12,005 nucleotides of DNA from JAAYCI01 sp964367945. Its GTDB lineage: Bacteria > Bacillota > Clostridia > Oscillospirales > Ruminococcaceae. A model generated the notes under the pieces. It saw only the letters and a list, made by a program, of their open reading frames with translations, did not search any database and was not told the origin of the DNA. Where the stretch lies: NCBI GenBank assembly GCA_964367945.1, contig CAYIZZ010000068.1, forward strand, positions 1 through 12,005, written 5' to 3'. Position numbers and translations under genes: made by a program. Each line of letters opens with the position of its first letter. Positions within the stretch are counted from its first letter, which is position 1. This document shows positions 12,005 through 12,005 of this stretch, piece after piece.

Positions 12005-12005
12005 G

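Overview
The window looks like chromosome from a low-to-moderate GC, fermentative, motile member of the Clostridia (Gram-positive). The indications are a bifunctional AdhE-type dehydrogenase with a Rex-like operator, strong AGGAGG-type ribosome binding sites, a large methyl-accepting chemotaxis protein, and phage genes of the kind usual in Clostridia. I cannot name the genus from sequence alone.

Layout. Positions 1-4850 are host chromosome: the 5' part of adhE (minus strand, cut by the left edge), a divergent membrane-anchored protein of unknown function (1760-2302), a chemotaxis receptor (2537-4273, minus), and then a gene-free stretch with two 112-bp direct repeats. Each repeat carries the 3' end of a tRNA plus its terminator hairpin. 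The second repeat ends in a 47-nt fragment of tRNA-Gly(CCC) that lacks its 5' half. This is the host/element junction: the fragment is the displaced tRNA 3' end left when an element integrated, and the integrase gene starts its 3' end only 27 bp away.

From 4898 to the right edge is the element, almost certainly a prophage (possibly a related integrative element) entered through its lysogeny module. Leftward genes are the tyrosine integrase, a ThsB-type TIR-like protein, a NYN-domain nuclease-like protein, a small lipoprotein, a stand-alone PD-(D/E)XK protein resembling the HsdR N-terminus, and a CI/LexA-type repressor. A small phage protein (6566-6757) points the other way. The repressor, nuclease-like protein and lipoprotein are tightly packed and probably cotranscribed, so they would be expressed in the lysogen. 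The NYN gene has its own consensus promoter, a palindrome at the transcription start and a structured leader, and is bracketed by 31-bp direct repeats.

The switch region (9700-9876) has divergent promoters and an array of ACTTGA-containing operator sites; a further near-identical 19-bp copy lies inside the 3' end of the cro-like gene. Rightward from there come a Cro-like regulator, small phage proteins and two more helix-turn-helix proteins. This early operon is interrupted twice by genes on the opposite strand: a zinc-ribbon/DUF4145 protein and a YjzC-like small protein. Together the region reads as a prophage immunity module loaded with accessory genes, several of them from families tied to anti-phage defence or superinfection exclusion. 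That role is inferred from family and position and is not shown by the sequence.
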